This document shows positions 6,157 to 7,968 of a stretch of DNA of 7,968 nucleotides, one piece after another (the first letter of the stretch is position 1; every line of letters begins with the position of its first letter). The DNA is from Pseudomonadota bacterium. GTDB lineage: Bacteria; Pseudomonadota; Gammaproteobacteria; Steroidobacterales; Steroidobacteraceae. The notes below the pieces were generated by a model. The model was not told the origin of the DNA. It made no database searches and saw only the letters and a list, made by a program, of their open reading frames with translations. Made by a program: the position numbers and the translations under genes. The stretch covers positions 1-7,968 of the forward strand of contig QGUX01000166.1 in the NCBI GenBank assembly GCA_003242275.1, in the 5' to 3' direction.

Positions 6157-6247
6157 GCCACCGGCAGCTTAACCTGCCTGCGGCGATTTGCCGTCGCGTT
6201 GCGTCACGAACCCGACGCTTCGCGCGCGCCGGGCCACCCGTACGGGA
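6157..6247 (-). other. Short spacer between two co-oriented lipoprotein genes
   Basis: A 91-base gap. A 10-bp palindrome (CCCGTACGGG, about 6237-6246) lies just past the stop of the upstream gene, and a 5-bp stem (GGCAG/CTGCC with a 6-nt loop) lies just before the transglycosylase ATG. No convincing promoter or T-tract terminator is seen, so the two genes may share a transcript. Confidence 0.3.
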
Positions 6248-7294
6248 TCAGCGCAGCCTCAGCGCTTCCTCGACCACGCTGCGGTCGATGAACTTCGCCA
6301 GCTCCTCGCGGCTGCGGGCCGGGCGGTCGTTCACCCTGGCCAGCCAGGCTTCCTCGGTCTCGAGTACGTCCAGCATGTCGGGGATGACGTGCACGGGAAA
6401 CTCGGTTTCCGGCCAGCCCCAACGGATCTGCTCCACGGTGAATCCCAGGATGCTGGAGACATGTTCCAGGTATGGTTCGGGATCCTTCTTCAGCGCCGCC
6501 GAGGCGTCAGCCACGGCGCGCACGAAGCGCACGATGGCGCGGCGCTTCTCCGGGTCGGCGAGATCCGCGGCACGCGCATTGAGGTTGAAGGCCTCGCGAT
6601 ACACCTTGCGGTCCTGCAGCACGATGGCGTCATCACCCAGCATGCGCACGGCGACTTCCGGCTCCGGCTCGAAGGTGGCGATCACGTCGGCGTCGCCACG
6701 CGCCAGCGCCTCGGCAGAGCGGAAGCGGCTGGGCGGAGTCGCGCCCTGGCCCGCGCCGGGCGCCGGCGCGGGGTAGTTCACCAGCGTCACGTCGCTCTCG
6801 TCGAGTCCCACGCTGCGCAGCATGGCCACGAGGTAGTAGTGTGCCGAGGTCTGGCGCGGCACGAGCACGCGCTTGCCCTTGAGGTCCCTGAGGCTGTTGA
6901 TGCCGGCGGAACGGCGTCCCACCAGCCGGTAGAAGCTTTCCGACACCGTCATGATGATGCGCAGGTCCGGATTGGTGACGGACTCGCGCAGCAGCTGCGT
7001 CTCGGCATTGGTGGCGAGGTCGGCCGTGCCGCGCGTGATGCTGACCACGCCGCCCGAGGGCACTTCGAGCTTCTCGGGATAGAAGCTGTTGGCCGCGACC
7101 AGAACCGGAGACAGTTCGATCCAGCGTGCGCCGGCGACCTTGATGGGGACCAGCGGGGTCTCGTCCTCCGGTGCCCGCGATGAAGAAGTGCAGGATTGCA
7201 GCGACAGCGCGGCGAGGGACGCCAGCAGCCAGATGGACAGGCGTTGCCGGTGGGAGGAATCGCGGCGAACGCGGATGATGCTCGTGGTGCGCAT
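6248..7294 (-). CDS. ABC transporter substrate-binding lipoprotein, SsuA/THI5-like
   Basis: A 348-residue predicted lipoprotein: a long basic n-region, hydrophobic IWLLASLAALSLQ and lipobox LQSC with Cys35. The rest fits a periplasmic binding protein of the NMT1/THI5/SsuA type, which captures small organic solutes (aliphatic sulfonates, taurine, nitrate, pyrimidine precursors) for an ABC importer. Landmarks: the IKVAGARWIELSPVLVAANSF-like first strand (51-71), GTADLATNAETQ (89-100), LRIIMTVSES (111-120), LRDLKGKRVLVPRQTSAHYYL (135-155), VGLDESDVTLVNYP (162-175) and ALARGDADVIATFEPEPEVA (196-215). A Pro/Ala/Gly-rich insert (174-192) interrupts the usual short link before the second lobe. The ATG at 7294 has GGAG seven bases upstream and a plausible promoter just beyond; longer in-frame readings would run through that promoter. 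No permease or ATPase gene is adjacent, so the transporter partner and substrate are unknown. Confidence 0.82.
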   Translation of the reverse strand: MRTTSIIRVRRDSSHRQRLSIWLLASLAALSLQSCTSSSRAPEDETPLVPIKVAGARWIELSPVLVAANSFYPEKLEVPSGGVVSITRGTADLATNAETQLLRESVTNPDLRIIMTVSESFYRLVGRRSAGINSLRDLKGKRVLVPRQTSAHYYLVAMLRSVGLDESDVTLVNYPAPAPGAGQGATPPSRFRSAEALARGDADVIATFEPEPEVAVRMLGDDAIVLQDRKVYREAFNLNARAADLADPEKRRAIVRFVRAVADASAALKKDPEPYLEHVSSILGFTVEQIRWGWPETEFPVHVIPDMLDVLETEEAWLARVNDRPARSREELAKFIDRSVVEEALRLR

Positions 7295-7322
7295 GGGGCT
7301 GCTCCGTCGGGGTTTCCTCCCG

Positions 7323-7350
7323 AGCCTAGCGACCCGGACGGCATTGTCCA
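7323..7350 (-). promoter_or_regulatory. Candidate promoter of the binding-protein gene
   Basis: On the minus strand TGGACA (7345-7350, 5 of 6 to the -35 consensus) is followed after 16 bases by TAGGCT (7323-7328, 3 of 6 to the -10). Transcription would begin near 7315, about 20 bases before the ATG at 7294 and including its GGAG. Identified by eye. Confidence 0.38.
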
Positions 7351-7457
7351 CGCTCTCAAGGATTGCTTCCGCCGGGGACAAGAAGCAGGAGCTTCGCCCG
7401 CCAGGGTGCGCACCGGCAGGGCCCGGGAGGCGGCATGCAATGCCGTGATGACGCCGC

Positions 7458-7469
7458 CTGGCCGGCCAG
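7458..7469. repeat. 12-bp perfect palindrome between divergent genes
   Basis: CTGGCCGGCCAG is identical to its own reverse complement. It lies about 30 bases upstream of a TATGCT element and about 80 bases before the DUF3228-like gene, where a repressor or activator site could sit. Short GC palindromes are common by chance in such a GC-rich genome. Confidence 0.3.
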
Positions 7470-7500
7470 TCGACGCGAAGGGCCGTTGCGGCGCACGCGG

Positions 7501-7506
7501 TATGCT
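7501..7506 (+). promoter_or_regulatory. Candidate -10 element of the DUF3228-like gene
   Basis: TATGCT matches the -10 consensus at 4 of 6 positions and is the only such element close to the gene. No acceptable -35 is visible. A purine-rich AGGAGA at about 7534-7539 lies some 12 bases before the ATG at 7552 and is the likely, slightly distant, ribosome binding site. Confidence 0.3.
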
Positions 7507-7551
7507 TGCAGCCTCGTCCCACATCCATGGCGCAGGAGAAACTCCCACCCA

Positions 7552-7968
7552 ATGAGCAGTGAAGGCAGCCGCAGGCCAGGAGGCCGCATCGTCCTGACCG
7601 AATTTGCGCGTCCGCGCCTGTTTCCTTCCGAACCCCGCCGCAACACCATCCAGGACATCACGGCCGAGCAGTTCGAGCGCTACCTGAACGAGCACGAGCC
7701 GCTGAAGGTGCTGCCGGGCTATGCCCCATTCTGCGTGCTGTACGTCTACCGCAACTGGACCTCCACGCGTTGCCTCACGGTGCCGATCACGGACGACAAC
7801 CGGCACCTGCTGCGCTCGGACTACGAGGCCAGGAACAGCCGCGAGCTGCCCGTGCTGGTGCGGTGGTTCGAGGGCGTGGAGCCGCCGGTGGCCAACTACC
7901 TGATCCCCATCCTCTACAGCCGCGAGCAGCTGGAGAAGGAAGGTTGGCCCATCGATGCCGACTGGGGC
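7552..7968 (+). CDS. DUF3228 family protein, 3' end beyond window
   Basis: The first 139 codons of a gene cut by the right edge. The reading contains GRIVLTEFARPRLFPSE (11-27), IQDITAEQFERYLNEHEPLK (33-52), VLPGYAPFCVLYVYRNWT (53-70), a TVPITDDNRHLLRSDYEAR stretch (about 76-94), ELPVLVRWFEGVEPPVA (98-114), NYLIPILYSREQLEKEG (115-131) and PIDADWG (133-139). These blocks recall the DUF3228 family, small soluble proteins of about 200 residues found in proteobacteria with no established function. The start is the first ATG with homologous sequence; AGGAGA lies about 12 bases upstream. There is no signal peptide, so a cytoplasmic location is likely. It is transcribed divergently from the binding-protein gene. 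The family assignment rests on memory of its conserved blocks. Confidence 0.78.
   Translation, partial: MSSEGSRRPGGRIVLTEFARPRLFPSEPRRNTIQDITAEQFERYLNEHEPLKVLPGYAPFCVLYVYRNWTSTRCLTVPITDDNRHLLRSDYEARNSRELPVLVRWFEGVEPPVANYLIPILYSREQLEKEGWPIDADWG

Larger units (their letters stand above)
7295..7551. other. Divergent intergenic region
   Basis: This 257-base gap separates the minus-strand binding-protein gene from the plus-strand DUF3228-like gene. It holds a candidate promoter for each side, a 5-bp stem with a tetraloop (GAAGC/GCTTC, 7382-7395) and a 12-bp palindrome at 7458-7469. No convincing coding sequence or RNA gene was seen; open frames here look like GC-rich noise. Confidence 0.5.

Noticed and set aside
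4663..6291. Long open frame on the plus strand opposite the transglycosylase gene
   Set aside because: Its translation is rich in His, Arg, Gly and Ala without recognisable motifs, it lies antisense to a gene with clear domain signatures, and it overlaps the end of rdgC. It is a GC-rich shadow.
7295..7552. N-terminal extension of the binding-protein gene to 434 residues
   Set aside because: The extension reads through a plausible promoter and ribosome binding site, is not signal-like, and the ATG at 7294 gives a proper lipoprotein signal.
7527..7562. Eleven-codon upstream frame (starts ATGGCGCAG) overlapping the start of the DUF3228-like gene
   Set aside because: It has no ribosome binding site of its own and is short enough to arise by chance; nothing supports translation or a regulatory role.

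Overview
This window is GC-rich, with strong G/C bias at third codon positions, and looks like a chromosomal segment of a Pseudomonadota. RdgC, known mainly from beta- and gammaproteobacteria, together with a SURF1-type cytochrome oxidase assembly factor and a DUF3228-like protein, points to a GC-rich gammaproteobacterium, or less likely a betaproteobacterium. The species cannot be named from the sequence. No rRNA, tRNA, CRISPR array, IS element or phage gene was seen. Eight genes are complete at both ends or nearly so, and a ninth runs off the right edge.

Layout, left to right. (1) 32-772, + strand: SURF1-family protein, the probable tail of a cytochrome oxidase operon lying off the left edge. 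Its N-terminus sits in an odd G-rich stretch. (2) 774-3649, - strand: a tight four-gene operon of exported SnoaL/NTF2-like proteins, transcribed in the order 3649, 2994, 2290, 1559. The first is a predicted lipoprotein and the other three have Sec signal peptides. The last two junctions are stop/start overlaps. (3) 3650-3773: a divergent promoter region with a repeat-rich leader on the NTF2 side and a TATACT box on the rdgC side. (4) 3774-4706, + strand: rdgC. (5) 4717-6156, - strand: a lipoprotein with a divergent lytic transglycosylase domain. (6) 6248-7294, - strand: a solute-binding lipoprotein of the SsuA/THI5-like type, upstream of and co-oriented with the transglycosylase. (7) 7295-7551: a divergent intergenic region. 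(8) 7552 to the right edge, + strand: a DUF3228-like protein, truncated by the window.

The most unusual feature is the NTF2-like cassette. All four paralogues keep an Asp about 51-53 residues before a position that is His in three of them and Trp in the third-from-last gene product (2290-2994). Three of the four share a proline-rich C-terminal extension beyond the NTF2 fold. The tight coupling, the shared fold and one apparently altered member suggest a periplasmic hetero-oligomer or a short enzyme set with a pseudo-enzyme partner. That is inference; no substrate can be read from the sequence. The remaining genes are ordinary housekeeping or cell-envelope genes with no evident link to the cassette.
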